DNA from: Meghimatium bilineatum
Taxonomy: Eukaryota; Mollusca; Gastropoda; Stylommatophora; Philomycidae
NCBI GenBank assembly: GCA_034231615.1
Contig: CM067317.1
Location: 21,619,477-21,683,476 of the forward strand
Length of the DNA stretch: 64,000 nucleotides
Direction: 5' to 3'
Shown piece after piece: positions 10,877 through 21,825 of the stretch. The translations under genes and the position numbers were made by a program. How positions within the stretch are numbered: the stretch's first letter is position 1; the number at the start of each line of letters is the position of its first letter. The notes under the pieces are model-generated. The model worked only from the letters and a program-made list of their open reading frames with translations, was not told the DNA's origin and did not search any database.

Positions 10877-11166
10877 TGTTGCTACACATGTCCCTATGTA
10901 GTTCAGATCCGCTTTGTTTTATTTCCTAAGGCCACTTTCACTATCGATGATGCCTTTACATGTGAATCCCGTAATTTCATTTACGTTATCATATGTAAAC
11001 GTTATGACAAGACGTATATAGGTGAAACGGGCTTACGATTGAATGACTGCTTCTGTAGGCATCTTCATGCCATAAAACACAGAGAACCTACACCTGTAGC
11101 CATTCATTTCAATGGTGATGGTCATTATGGTACCCTCGATATCCAGATCACTGCCCTCAGATCCTA
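10877..11166 (+). pseudogene. GIY-YIG endonuclease domain of a Penelope-like element
   Basis: The frame, open to TAG at 11165-11167, reads CYTCPYV, then FTIDDAFTCESRNFIYVIIC, then YDKTYIGETGLRLNDCFCRH and ends in HFNGDGHYGTLDI. A cysteine pair, a FIYVI.C strand and YIGETG followed by R..D.F..H are the hallmarks of the GIY-YIG nuclease fused behind RT in Penelope-like retroelements. The Y.I and YIG strands, the arginine and the histidine are present. The preceding RT domain is absent, so this is a truncated, non-autonomous remnant. The frame extends upstream to 10799, but that part is antisense to the left copy and is not homologous coding sequence. Confidence 0.82.
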
Positions 11167-11185
11167 GATGACAGATCTAGGTACT

Positions 11186-11320
11186 CCGTTGAAGACGGAT
11201 GTGTCGGGCTATTGTCGCAAATAAAACGGCGACACAACGCATTTCCAGAAATCTAGTAGGACAATGGTCCTATTACAAGGGAGATCCAGCGGGAGTTTGA
11301 GAATGAACGCTGAAGAAGAA
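11186..11320 (+). mobile_element. SINE2 inserted in the Penelope-like element
   Basis: CCGTTGAAGACGGATGTGTC to GAATGAACGCTGAAGAAGAA, with about 25 bp of the middle (TCTCTGGACTACATCCTGCT) deleted. It sits between AGATCTAGGTAC and the inverted segment at 11321. Confidence 0.85.
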
Positions 11321-11374
11321 GTGGCCTTAGGAAATGAAACAAAGCGGATCTGAACTACATAGGGACATGTGTAG
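11321..11374 (-). repeat. Inverted 54-bp copy of Penelope-like sequence
   Basis: Reverse complement of 10881-10934 (GCTACACATGTCCCTATGTA to AAGGCCAC) with almost no differences. It lies directly behind the SINE2 tail. The sequence after it (AATCTAGATACACACTTCAA) resumes the element 3' region, with AGATCTAGGTAC-like sequence on both sides of the insert. Confidence 0.8.
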
Positions 11375-11867
11375 CAATCTAGATACACACTTCAAAATCT
11401 ATTTATTTTTTCGTTTTGTATACTCAAGCTTGTTGGACTTAACTCTGAACATTCAAATCTTTAAATGTGTGTTAGTGTTGCCCTTATTGTATTGCTATCA
11501 ATGTTGTATTGGATAATAATTTGTTATATCTGTTATCATATCCCGTCCAATTTTCAACAAAACCCGCTTCCATGACTACATGTTTCCACATACATCATTG
11601 TCACCTTGAACTTCCTATTATTTACATGTCAATAGTGTATTTAGTGCCTCTGTTGTGGTAACATTGCTTTTACTGTTTTCATTTTTTTTCACTATTTGTT
11701 TTATATATTCTTGAGAAAGACCTAACGTTCGAAACGTTGAAAATATCTTGTATATTGTAATTTGTATGTTTTCGTGTTTATCCCTCATAGCCCTTTAGTC
11801 TTAGTGATAGTCCGTCTGATGTGTTCAAGAGAAACATTAAAAAGCTGTGTTCTACTGAGTACTATTG

Positions 11868-12490
11868 TTGTTCCGTTTCACTGCGGTTATTGATTGTCTG
11901 CTAGACTGTAACCTGTCCATCTCGTGATGTTACTCTTCACTTGTAGCTCTGCTTCTCTCTTGCTTGCCTCCCCTCAACTTTGCCTTTAAGTAGGTCTTAA
12001 ACAAGGCGTCATGTCCTTTATTATGTCCAAAATATTTTATTTGTTCGATCTTTATTTCTTTCAATATTTATTACTTGATATGAAGATAGAACCTCTTTGT
12101 TGGTTTTCTTCTCTTTCCAATATGTGCGCCCTATTCTTCTATATATCCAAATCTCATAGGCATCAATTCTGTCTTCTAATTTTTATTTTTCCATTGTTCA
12201 TATTTCAAAGCCATACATTAATATAGAATAGATGTAGCATTTTATAATTATCATTTTTAACTTGTTTGGAATTTGTTTAGATGTTAATATTTTCCTCATG
12301 TCATTGAAAGTACTTTTAGCTATTCCAATTCTCCTTTTAACCACTGTTTCACATCTACAATAATTTTGCATTATATCTCAGAGATATTGATATTGCTCTA
12401 CGTGTTGTAGTTTCTCTCCTTGTGTTTTTATGTTTAGCACCTGTTCTTCTGTTACTTTGCTGATTATCATGGCTTTTAGGTTTTTTTAAT
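11868..12490 (-). pseudogene. LINE-H: RT thumb to C-terminus
   Basis: The minus strand reads, in order, KAMIISKVTEEQVLNIK, VEQYQYL, CETVVKRRIGIAKSTFNDMR, KCYIYSILMYGFEI, RIDAYEIWIYRRIGRTYW, then (frameshifted) KIFW/YFGH and LKGKVEGRQAR. This is the usual series behind the LINE RT palm domain (YLG, RI..AK..F, Y...L.YG.E, FE.W..RR.LRI.W, YFGH..R). Stops and frame changes inactivate it. Related 3' ends lie at 22777-23022 and 10013. Confidence 0.78.
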
Positions 12491-12589
12491 GTTTATTTCT
12501 AGTGAAGGGATCAGAACATTCATAAAGAAGATTATGTTCTGGACAGAATATTACTTAAATAATACAAGTAGCTTTCTTTCTCACTCGAT

Positions 12590-12722
12590 CTCTTACTCCC
12601 AGTAGATCTCTTTTATTGAAGGACAATTGTCCTACTAAATTTCCTGCAGGATGAGGACCAGAGAATGTAAATGTGTTGCATTTCTTTTCTATTTGAGCCA
12701 ATTACCCGTCAATTACTCTGTT
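12590..12722 (-). mobile_element. SINE2, degenerate
   Basis: GTAGATCTCTTTTATTGAAG, GACAATTGTCCTACTAAATT, CCTGCAGGATGAGGACCAGA, ATGTGTTGCATTTC and GAGCCAATTACCCGTC follow the antisense SINE2 order. Confidence 0.65.
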
Positions 12723-13599
12723 GGTGTCTGTTTATTTATTTATGAGTTTCTCATTGGTTATCTTATATAATTTCACATCCTCTATTCTACGCAGGCATAC
12801 ATTGATGAAAGTTGGCAGTTTTCTTGTTGCCCTTTTTGTTGATATTCCTGTTCGTTTTATATATGTTGGATAACGTGATTTTTATCATTTATTTACTTAA
12901 TTTCCTTTGATTTTGTGAAATGGAGGGAAACTGTAACTTTATGGTGTATAAATTAAGTATTCCGTTCTGTGCGAGACATGAATTTTAGAACAAAACAAAG
13001 GAATACGTTTTCTCTAGATCTACGGGTAGCAAAGTTCTGATGAGAGCTTCACTCCATCTTGAGATTACTCCGCTAACATACTTTGTCGATCTCTGTAAGT
13101 CTCTTAATGGTAGTATTTCTCGACTCTTTATAATGTGCTCTTAGTGGTCTTGCCTGATGTCCTGTTCGGTTTTTGTTTTGAAACCCGTGTCCTTCTATTT
13201 GATTATTTCCCTTAGCTATGTTTATCAGTTTATGTTTATAATTTATTAATTTAAATGTTAACTTTATTTATGGTTAGTGTGTACTGAAAAATGACAATAA
13301 TATCAAATAACATATATATATATAATTTTTTAAGTTTAAAATTTCACTGCTTCTCGCGTTATAGTTTTTGAGATATTCTAATTTAAAGTTTGTGTAATTC
13401 AATGATTCGATGTATGGTCTGTTTCAAATTTTGAGCGTAGAAACGAAACAATACCACAGAATTGCATGAGTTTCTGTAGAAAAATTATACGTATGAAACA
13501 ACAATTAATAATAATAAACTAAACGGTATAATGGCATAATACAGAAAAATGGCAAAAAGTAATGCAGATTTTTTAAATGTAGAAGCGTAACCACGGACA
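12723..13599. other. AT-rich, no clear feature
   Basis: No frame or repeat I can name. A short (TA)n run lies near 13312. Confidence 0.4.
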
Positions 13600-13830
13600 G
13601 ACTCTTTTTTTGCAGATATATATCTCTATGTGACGATTCCTTTGCAGAACCTTGTCCTCACTGCCATTCCTTAAGCCTCTATGTTATGTGCAGGCTTTTC
13701 AGCCTCTTCCATTGTCATATTCAGAAGGTCATTGATATCCTGTGTTGATCGTAGTCTTGATCCGCCTCTTGTTCTCTTCCCTGGAACATTTTCCTCCATG
13801 ATACATTTTTCTAAATCATTATCTCTGTTT
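13600..13830 (-). pseudogene. LINE-J C-terminal fragment
   Basis: The minus strand reads GKRTRGGSRLRSTQDINDLL then NMTMEEAEKPAHN. This is the G+R..GR.R.RW..DI..LLNMT..EA..LA..R tail typical of several LINE clades. The expected tryptophan is changed and the frame breaks soon after. Confidence 0.65.
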
Positions 13831-14217
13831 ATATGTCCACAACTTTGGCTTGAGTTTTTCTATTATTTTGATGAGGGGGCCAATCTTATTTTATGTTAAA
13901 ATCTTTATGGACGTCTGTGTTGGATCGTCTTTCTGACCATGGTATTCTTAGAACCTCTCTATGGCATTTCATATGAGATGCTGATTTGTTTTCTTTTCCA
14001 TTGCGTCACATTTCATCTCATCTTACTCAACCTTTACTTAGATGACAGGTGTGACATCGTTTGATCTCTGCTTAGGACCTGTCCTTTGGGTATGAGTCGA
14101 TGGTCACCAGTGCCCCAGATTTTAAAGTACATTGTTGTGCTGCCCTGCTTACCGCATTATTAATTAGTGTAATGTTTATTTGGAGCAGTATTGTGATGTT
14201 TTTTTAGCGTTCTGTCT
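13831..14217. other. No recognisable feature
   Basis: AT-rich sequence, possibly more of the LINE-J copy, too diverged to assign. Confidence 0.35.
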
Positions 14218-14325
14218 CAAACTCTAGTTTTATCTCTCTTGTTACATTACAATGTCCCACTAAAATTCAAGCAGAGAAAGTAGATTTCTTGTGTCGTCGC
14301 TTTCTTTGCGCTAATGTATCTATCT
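14218..14325 (-). mobile_element. SINE2, degenerate
   Basis: CTGTCTCAAACTC, TCTCTTGTTACATTACAATG, TTGTGTCGTCGCTTTCTTTG and GCTAATGTATC keep the antisense SINE2 order. Confidence 0.6.
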
Positions 14326-14387
14326 ATTCGCTAAATCATTTGTTGCCATTCAGCGTCAAGAGTAGAAGGGTTTTCTGCACTAATAGA

Positions 14388-15258
14388 TGATGTACAGGTT
14401 ATGGTGTCTATATAGAATATCCAGACAAAACATCTGATGAGTTGTTTGATGCCTGTGGGGAGATATGTTCTAACTATGAAGCTGAAATAACAGCACTAGA
14501 AATTGCCTTGTACCACCTGAAGACCATATTTGATGCCTTCCCATCAAAAGTCCAAAACATTGTTATTTTTACAGACTCTATGTCTGCGCTCCAAGCATTG
14601 GAATGTGATGGACATTCTAAACCCGAGCTAGCTGAAATATACCACCATGCAAACTAGCTGCTCACATCTTATGATGTCAACATTGTTATGCAGTGGATTC
14701 CTGGCCACTCAAACACACCTGATAATGATAAGGCAGACAGACTAGCAAAGAGGGGAGCACAACAAGAACAGCCTTATACAGAAACAGCAATGCACACAGT
14801 TAAAATGATTCTGAAATCTGTGAACAAAGAAAATTGGATGAACAGATGGGCCATGGGAAACACTGGGAGGGAAATCTATAAATATATGACCAGCCCAAAT
14901 CCTAAAGACAATATCAACCTCCTGGAAAGAAAAGACCAGAGTATCATATTCCGACTGCGCACACAACATGTACAGCTTAACAATCACCTGAACAGAATAC
15001 AACCACAACACACTCCAGGGTGCCGGCTGTGCACTCATCCATATGAAACTGTTGACCACCACCTTTTTGAATGTCCAGCGCTTGATGACATCAGGAAAAT
15101 GCTTCTCCCTCCAGGGCCAGATAAATGGAACACATTATATGGAACAAAACAACAACTCACAAACACATGCATATATCACACAATGGCATTGGGTCAAAGG
15201 GCATGAGCCCATGGACCGCTGGATCAGCAACCAACCAACCAACCAACCAACCAACCAG
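14388..15258 (+). mobile_element. LINE-A: RNase H and 3' end, (AACC)n tail
   Basis: A 5'-truncated copy starting inside RNase H (GYGVYIEYPD). It continues with NYEAEITALEIAL (second acidic residue), FTDSMSALQALE (third, at 14570), a TAG at 14656, then QWIPGHSNTPDNDKADRLAK (HxxxxNDKAD box). After a linker comes FRLRTQHVQLNNHLNRIQP and a C-terminal CRLCTHPYETVDHHLFEC (CxxC...H...C, zinc-knuckle-like). The frame ends at 15204-15206, about 50 bp before (AACC)n at 15222-15258. The first RNase H aspartate (TDG) is lost by truncation. Only one stop interrupts it, so it is a fairly young copy. Others: 16455, 33360 and 47012. Confidence 0.88.
15222..15258 (+). repeat. (AACC)n tail of LINE-A
   Basis: About eight AACC units ending the LINE-A copy. 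It is a 3' tail made of a short tandem repeat in place of poly(A). Confidence 0.9.
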
Positions 15259-15534
15259 ATGATGTACGTATTTAGTGAGATAGTTGATAATCAGTCAAAT
15301 TCTTATCTTCTTATATCTAATATTTCTTGTTCAGTTTTTCCGCTTATGTGTACTTGGAATTTTTATTTCCGGTTTGTATTTCGTGTCCATTTGTTGACTA
15401 TTTCTTCGTTGTTATAATTTTGTGGGAAGCTATTGTATCTTTCTACTGCTTACATAGTTGCCTTATTCTAATATCTAGTGTCTGTATGTTGCATCGATTT
15501 CACAGAACACTTTGGTATTGATCTCATACCTCCG

Positions 15535-16020
15535 CAAAATAAACAGAAAGTATGGCTTTGTACTCTATCCACTTGCAAAAGTTGTTGATGCTGTGACGTG
15601 CAGTGGGGGGTTGTAGTCTAATATGGATCGAACGTATTTTATATATGAATGTGATAATGTAGTCTCGTTGGTTCCTTGTGATGTATTTGCAAGTTACGTT
15701 ATTAAGTTCAACATTCTAGATGCCTTTTCTGCAATGTTATTAATAAAGGCTTTGTAGGTTAGCCTTTTGTTCTTCTCGACACCTAAATATATTTGACTTT
15801 CTTTGTGATTTATTTCAGTTACTTCATGTGCAATTTTATGTTTCATCTATTTAGTTCATTGCTAAGCATAAAGATTGTGTATGTTTTTTCACTGTTGAAC
15901 ACTTTCAGTTTCCAGAAATTATAATATGTTGATATTGTTGGGGAAGGTTTTTCTAAATCACTTGGTAGCCAGGTGTACGTTTGATCCACTTGACCATATG
16001 AAAAGGTCACTTGGGCGTAT
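15535..16020 (-). pseudogene. LINE RT thumb region
   Basis: The minus strand reads NFWKLKVFNSEKTY, then ESQIYLGVEKNKRLTYKAF, INNIAEKASRMLNLI, NTSQGTNETTLSHSYIKYV, RSILDYNPPLHVTAS and LDRVQ. This is the standard K-T, YLG...D.RL.Y..HI, A......L, Y....RS.L.Y..P series that follows the YADD box in jockey/I-type LINEs. A few stops are present. It could be the mid-part of LINE-A, but no copy here spans both regions. Confidence 0.75.
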
Positions 16021-16454
16021 GTGTGTATTCGGAAAACATGTTCCACCATTTCAAATTTAATTATGCAGACATTTAATTAAATCACAGTCTTGAATCATTT
16101 GGAGAAACCATTTATACATCGTGGTTGGTGCATAACCATAAACACCTTAATCTTGGTGTATAACCATAAACACCTTAATCTTGATGTCCATCAGTTCTTG
16201 ATCTGTTCCTCTCCAGATCATAACATTTCTTATTTTGTCCTGCCACGTAATGTTTTTTTATATACTTCGTAATAAGCAATTACTATATTTACATGCGTCT
16301 GCATCTTATGTTTCAATGTTTTTGGTTATACAGAATGGGCAGATGCTTGTCTCTGCATGGAAGCAATCTTTCTTGACATCCAAGATTGTTTTATCCCCTG
16401 CCCGTACCACCGGTGTTTGAACTTAATGTATTAAAGTGGCAAGTGGTTGATACG

Positions 16455-16575
16455 TTTGTTGGTTGATTTGTTGATTGATTGATAGATGATTCAGAGGTCC
16501 GTGGATGTATTCACTTTGGTATAGCTCCACTGTATGACATATGCATATGTTCGTGAGCTGTTTTGTTTAATGCTG
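16455..16575 (-). mobile_element. LINE-A 3' end, degenerate
   Basis: GTTGATTTGTTGATTGATTG (reversed tail), GGTCCGTGGATGTATTCACT, TGTATGACATATGCATATGT and TCGTGAGCTGTTTTGTTTA match the reverse complement of the LINE-A 3' end. Confidence 0.7.
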
Positions 16576-17270
16576 GTTTTTGCTAAACATATATAAGAGA
16601 AAAACATGGCCCATGACCTGTGACCACCTTCAAGCAAACGAAAGAAAAAGAACTTTAAATTGAGAAAATTTAGAAAGGTTGCACACATTCCTGACAAATT
16701 ATATAACAGTATAACTAGTCTCCTTACTAAAATTACCATGGATACATTGAGTCAGAACGCTGAAGATTAGAGAGAAACAGAAGAGAGGACTTGGAAATCT
16801 GGCACATTCAAATCATATTTTCTAAAGACAACATAAAATAGGAATCGCTACCGAGTGATAGTTGAAACCCTATGTTCCAGTGGGAGCAAGAAGGTCGGGA
16901 TTAAGCTTATATCTGTTTATATGAGAAATTCTGATATATTGTAGGAAAAAAATTGTCAACAACATCATTCGTTAACGGTGCATTGTCTAGTTTTCCCAGT
17001 GATAATTGGATATAATTATACACAAGTCAATAGTCCGTTGGGATACAGACTTTAGCAGACACTGGAAATTGCAGCCAAGGATGGATCAATAATCTTTCAA
17101 ATATGTACCAGTCGGGAACAAGGTGAACTCTCTTGAGACAGACAGCTTATTGGCATTAGGTTGCAACAACTGCAAAACCGCTTTGAGAGAACGTTTGCTT
17201 AGTGGTAGGGATAAGCTAAGAAATATATTTTCTTGTACACAGGGATTATAAACATTACAAATTGGCTTAT
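16576..17270. other. No recognisable feature
   Basis: AT-rich intergenic or intronic sequence. No coding or repeat signal found. Confidence 0.4.
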
Positions 17271-17280
17271 TTGAATCGTA

Positions 17281-17442
17281 CCCCGCCGAAGACGGATGTG
17301 TCGTGCCATTGACGCAAATAAAACGGCGACACAACGCATTTCCATTCTCTGGACTACATCCTGCTAGAAATCTAGTAGGACAATGGTCTTGCTACAAGGG
17401 AGAGTCAGCAGGAGTTTGAGAATGAACGATGAAGAAGAAGAA
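17281..17442 (+). mobile_element. SINE2 with target-site duplication
   Basis: A full copy from CCCCGCCGAAGACGGATGTG to GAATGAACGATGAAGAAGAA. GAATCGTA flanks it at 17273-17280 and 17443-17450. Confidence 0.9.
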
Positions 17443-17894
17443 GAATCGTATGAAATTTAGCTACTGTGTTTACACTTTTTTTTACTCACACGACCTATTT
17501 TGATATGTAGCTATTCTTCCCTCTTTGATGTAGGTTGTTTAACTGAAGCCATCGCTATATAAAACCTGTTTACTAATTGAAAAACAGTTATCTTTTCCCG
17601 TAATTTCCATAGCTTTTAACGCACAGTATATACAGAGTAACCAATGAAATTCACACGAAAAGTCAATGAGTCCTTAATATTAACGAGGGCTGTATTACAA
17701 TTAGCGAGCATGTCTTATATTGAATGTGGACACTGATTAATTCATATGAGGTCATGGTGACAAGATTACCAAAACCGTGACATCCACTATTTGTTTCTTG
17801 TTAAAAGCTCTGATATAACCAAATTGTAATAACGTCAATGGTTTTAAAAAAAAAGGGTAACTCACCATAAGAAGTACATTTTACGTCACTAAAA

Positions 17895-18400
17895 AATAGA
17901 ATACGGTCACATACTCGTATATGTGTGTGTGTTTGTGAGCAACTTTAGGTGATACGATCACATACTCGTATCTGTGTGTGTATTTGTATGCACCCGTAGT
18001 TGGTAGTGCGATCAATAATCGTATATGTGTGTGTATTTGTATGCACTTGTAGGGATAGTTCGATGACATAACTCGTATCTGTGCGTGTATTTGTATGCAC
18101 TTGTAGGTATAGTTCGATGACATACTCGTATCTGTGTGTGTTTTTGTGTGCAACTGTATGATGTAGTACGATCATATACTCGTAATTGTAAGTGTGTGTG
18201 TATTTGTGTACAACTATAGTTGATACGATCACATTCATTTTTATGTGTGTATTTTTGTTTAACTGTAGGTGGCAATACGATCATATACTCGAATGTGTGT
18301 ATGTCTGTGTGTTTCTGTTGTGACCGCGTCTTTGATTCACGTCACTGTGACACGTATATGTGCGTGTTTGTGTGTGGCTGTAGGTGATACAGGCACGTGC
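17895..18400. repeat. GT-rich minisatellite, about 54-bp units
   Basis: About nine units built on ACGATCACATACTCGTATCT, GTGTGTGTATTTGTATGCA and CTTGTAGG. Unit starts fall near 17901, 17955, 18009, 18060, 18114, 18168, 18225 and 18277. Open frames on the minus strand through it (KYTHRYEYV-like) are repeat artefacts. Confidence 0.9.
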
Positions 18401-19070
18401 TGTTATTTTCGTGTGTTTGAGTTCGAACTGTTCTATGTAACGATCCCAACAGACGTTTGACAGTAACGAATACTCTAATCGTTGCAACGAATACTGTAAC
18501 CGTTGCTAACTGATACAGTTATTATTTGGGCTAGCAATTATCTACGTTGACTGTATTATTCCCTGGAGATCGGTGGGAAGGTCTAAGACGGAAAGAGTAA
18601 GATGTGGTGGGTGCAATAGGTATTTGTGGGAGTGGGGTGTTTAAATAACATTTTCGACAACTGCTGAGAAACCTAAGTAAGAAAAAGATAGAACATAAAA
18701 AAAAACGATGAAAGATTAAACATCAAAATTGAAATACATTTATGAGACTGAACTAGAAGAAAGAAATATAACGGTCTGTACGATTTTTGCACCGTACAGT
18801 CGGTCTGTGATGTCGAGTCCAGTGCACGGTGCAACATTCCATATGCCAAATTTGAAAGGCTGCTGTTTCTGCTTCTCTCTTGGCGACTTTTGCTAAGGCC
18901 GGGTTTCTTGTATGGAGAAAGTGCATTGTCCTTTTTCACTAACCACCTCTCGATTCCGTTGATGAAATCTAAGGGAAAGACAAAGCCGAACACCAATTTT
19001 TTTTAATGCAGCGTAGGCCTATATGTACAAAAAAAGAAAAGTTTTCATTATTCACTCTGACTGATTTTGG
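18401..19070. other. No recognisable feature
   Basis: Unique-looking sequence. A short minus-strand frame of 107 aa at 18673-18996 shows no domain and ends in a hydrophobic run. I do not call it a gene. Confidence 0.4.
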
Positions 19071-19074
19071 AAAA

Positions 19075-19265
19075 TATAGCATTGGATCTGTATTCCCGCT
19101 TGACTCGTTTTAGGGAATATAGTGTTAAGTCTGTATTCACGCTTGACTCGTTATGGGGAATATAGTGCTAGAATGTATTCACGCCTGACGTTATGGGAAT
19201 ATAGTATTAGGTCTGTATTACGTCTGTTTCCACGCCCTACTCGTTATGGTGAACATAGTGTTATG
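19075..19265. repeat. Minisatellite, about 42-bp units
   Basis: Four to five units of GTCTGTATTCACGCTTGACT, CGTTATGGGGAATATAGTGT plus TA, with small deletions. Confidence 0.85.
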
Positions 19266-19400
19266 GCTGTATTTTACATGATATACCAATGGGTAATGTG
19301 GTCAGTATCAGGAAAGCCATCTTTACTTTCCCAAAAAATCTAGTTCCAATTTCCTTGGTCTTTTGTGAGTCTTTTATGATTGTATAATATTTATAGTTAC

Positions 19401-19476
19401 ACTGGGAATTGAACCTTGGATCACCCGAATTGGGGAGAGTCAGTGCGCTAACCACTGAATTAACGCGGTTCCCCAA
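19401..19476 (-). mobile_element. tRNA-derived SINE head
   Basis: The minus strand reads GGGGAACCGCGTTAATTCAG, then TGGTTAGCGCACTGACTC and GGTTCAATTCCCAGTG. TTAGCGCACTG fits a pol III A box and GGTTCAATTCC a B box. The spacing is roughly tRNA-like, but no clean cloverleaf is formed, so it is a tRNA-derived SINE or tRNA pseudogene and not a functional tRNA. A second, different head is at 58242. Confidence 0.65.
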
Positions 19477-19925
19477 TACCTGTGCTATATACAAATGTCT
19501 GAGGCTCAGGCTTAAAGGGCTATTTTGATGAAAATTCCAAACTGGATTATGAATTATTTTCAGATACCAAATTAAGTTGATTAAGTTAAACAGTATTTTT
19601 AGAAATTATCTTGTCTATTTAATTAACAACATGTTTCTGGAAGCCAAATTCAATACAGTAAGTACATTTTTGGCTCAATCTATGTATGCCCTAACCTTTC
19701 AACTATATGTGTCATACAAGCATATGGACTTACAATGTTCTTCTAACTTGTCCTGTGTTTAGTTATTTCTTTCAGATAACTTGCTGTCTTTCCGTCTTGA
19801 TTATGTTTCTCTTTCCTCCGTGCGCTCTCAGTCATGTTTTTTTAATCACGTTGCGGTTGCTAGGAAGGACAATGTCGATTGTGTAATGTTTTCAGCTACA
19901 CTTCACAGTACATATCCTAAAATGT

Positions 19926-19930
<5 letters not shown>

Positions 19931-19962
<32 letters not shown>
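19931..19962. repeat. (CT)n microsatellite
   Basis: About 16 uninterrupted CT units. Confidence 0.97.
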
Positions 19963-19964
<2 letters not shown>

Positions 19965-19999
19965 TGTGTGTATGTGATATTGCGTATAATTGTAATAAT

Positions 20000-21325
20000 T
20001 TTAGCATCAAAGCATTCTAATTATTTTGACAATGTTGACTCTTGTGTTGCTCAAACCGGCAATATTGCTTCAACATTTCATGATTTAGACTGCTCTTTCA
20101 ACTTCTTGTTATAGAATTTTCGGGCTGGTTTTGTATTTTCTGTTGATTGTTCCTTTTGTCTTCAAATATATTTGCTGCGTTTTTTGCCCCTCTGGTCAAT
20201 ATTTCTGTTTTATCAAATAAAATGTATTCGCTTTTCGCTTTTGTTAATGAAACATTCTCATTATTCAAGATTTTTATTATCTGTCTAATTTCCCTGTACA
20301 TCGTTGTTATTTTCTTTCGTAATTTCTCCCATTGTTCATTTGTGATTATGCACGTTATGTATATTTGTGTCTAACAGCGAATAATGTGAAAAACTCACAT
20401 ACTTCTTTCTGCCATTTTGATTGTGATTATATCCGTTAACAACACTTTATTTTTCTTGGACATTTTAACGGGCAAATTTCCATTCGCTGGTTGGATTAGT
20501 GATTTCTTTTATAATTATTTTTTTGACAGCGTTATTTGTATTTGCTAGTCTCTCTGTCTTATTCCCTCTTCTGTATTGTTCCATGCCTTTTAGCAACAAC
20601 TGTTCCTATTTAATATTCACTTCCAAATGATTCTTGATTAGAAAGAAAAAATAAACACACGAGACTTTCAAATCAGTGTTACGCTCTCCTTTCCAGCAGC
20701 CATTCAAAAATATACACAGTATATCTCACTCGGTCAGATTTTCATTAGTTGATTTTCCAATCTTTCCATAGATAACAAACTTCCTCCCCTCACACCTCGT
20801 CGCCTCTGTTTCTGACATTCTGTGTACGTGTACGTAATCACTTTCAGCAACGCATTCTTCATTATGTAGCAAATCCATGATTGCCCTTATCGGGTCTTCC
20901 CAGAGCTGTACCATCAACAACATCATTGCGTGCCATTAAATCTGCTCTTTCGTTGCCATTCAACCCAGCATGGCTAGTACAGTATGTCATGTAAAGTAAA
21001 ACTTTGGACAACACATTTGTTAAGTAGTTCCACTCACTCATTTCTTAACTTGCACCTTTCTATCTTAAAACGAAGAGGACCGAGAGAGACCTTACGTAGA
21101 ACTATTACAATAGAGCGCTTCACCGTCGGTATCAGAAACAATGAAGGCCTAAGACAAATTGTAATAAAACACGAAACATGGAAATCTATATATGTGCCAT
21201 CTTTGGCCCTAGAGGAATAACTAACTAACCTTTCCAGCTTGCGTAATACGCTTTCATGTGTTCGATCACCGAGTGGACACTAACGACAGAATCCAAAAGA
21301 AAACATGTTACAACAGAAATGGCAT
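20000..21325. other. No recognisable feature
   Basis: AT-rich sequence with short frames only. The stretch at 20720-20930 has a minus frame of 66 aa without recognised motifs. Confidence 0.35.
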
Positions 21326-21329
21326 GTTA

Positions 21330-21565
21330 AATGAATTGTGAAGAGAAATAATCAGAAAAGAAAACATCAGAAGACAACAAATTAAGTCGTTTTCACATGG
21401 TTCCTTATTGCGGTTTTCTCAAAAAGCATTACTATACAGACACAATGTTTGCGAAGCCAGGGGCAGACTTTTCAAACGATGAATAACAGAAATAAAAGAG
21501 TCAACAAAAACAAACATATATCAAGCACACAAAAAAGCCATCTCCGGAGAACTCTTCCACCCTTG
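21330..21565 (+). pseudogene. LINE C-terminal fragment
   Basis: The plus strand reads RHNVCEARGRLFKRWITEIKES (shortened here) across 21440-21505, after a frameshifted KSFHMV segment. It corresponds to the RGRP.KRW...I tail of LINE polyproteins and resembles the copy at 61530-61740 (RGRPFKR.TTEIKEATGTSL). Confidence 0.55.
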
Positions 21566-21825
21566 AGTCTGCATGCATAAAGGTGTATAAAACGAAAAAA
21601 AAAATATAAAAAAATCACCGAGTGCTGCCGTCACTGCTTCTATCTGTATTTTCATGATGTGTGTAGTAAGCACACCAGTTTCTCAAATACGCCTACAAGA
21701 TTTATAGTCTTACAACTTGGTAAATATCAACATATATTTTCTGGCCGTATTAAGTCCACTCACTTTTATAAACTGTGTAGTCACAAGCAAAACTCTACCC
21801 AGAGCTGACTGGAACTCAGATCATG

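Larger units (their letters stand above)
10875..11860 (+). mobile_element. Penelope-like element, right copy
   Basis: Holds the C-terminal nuclease frame (next entry), an inserted SINE2 (11186-11320), a 54-bp inverted piece of the element itself (11321-11374) and a 3' region ending near 11860. The 3' region carries CTTGAGAAAGACCTAACGTTC followed by GAAACGTTG, the conserved terminal block of this family here. No RT domain is present, so the copy is 5'-truncated. Confidence 0.75.

Noticed and set aside
14742-15062. 106-aa minus frame
   Set aside because: Antisense of the LINE-A C-terminus.
17881-18487. Several overlapping His/Thr/Tyr-rich frames
   Set aside because: Translations of the 54-bp GT-rich array in three frames.
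19401-19476. Functional tRNA gene on the minus strand
   Set aside because: A- and B-box-like motifs are present, but acceptor and anticodon stems do not pair cleanly; it is better explained as SINE or tRNA pseudogene.
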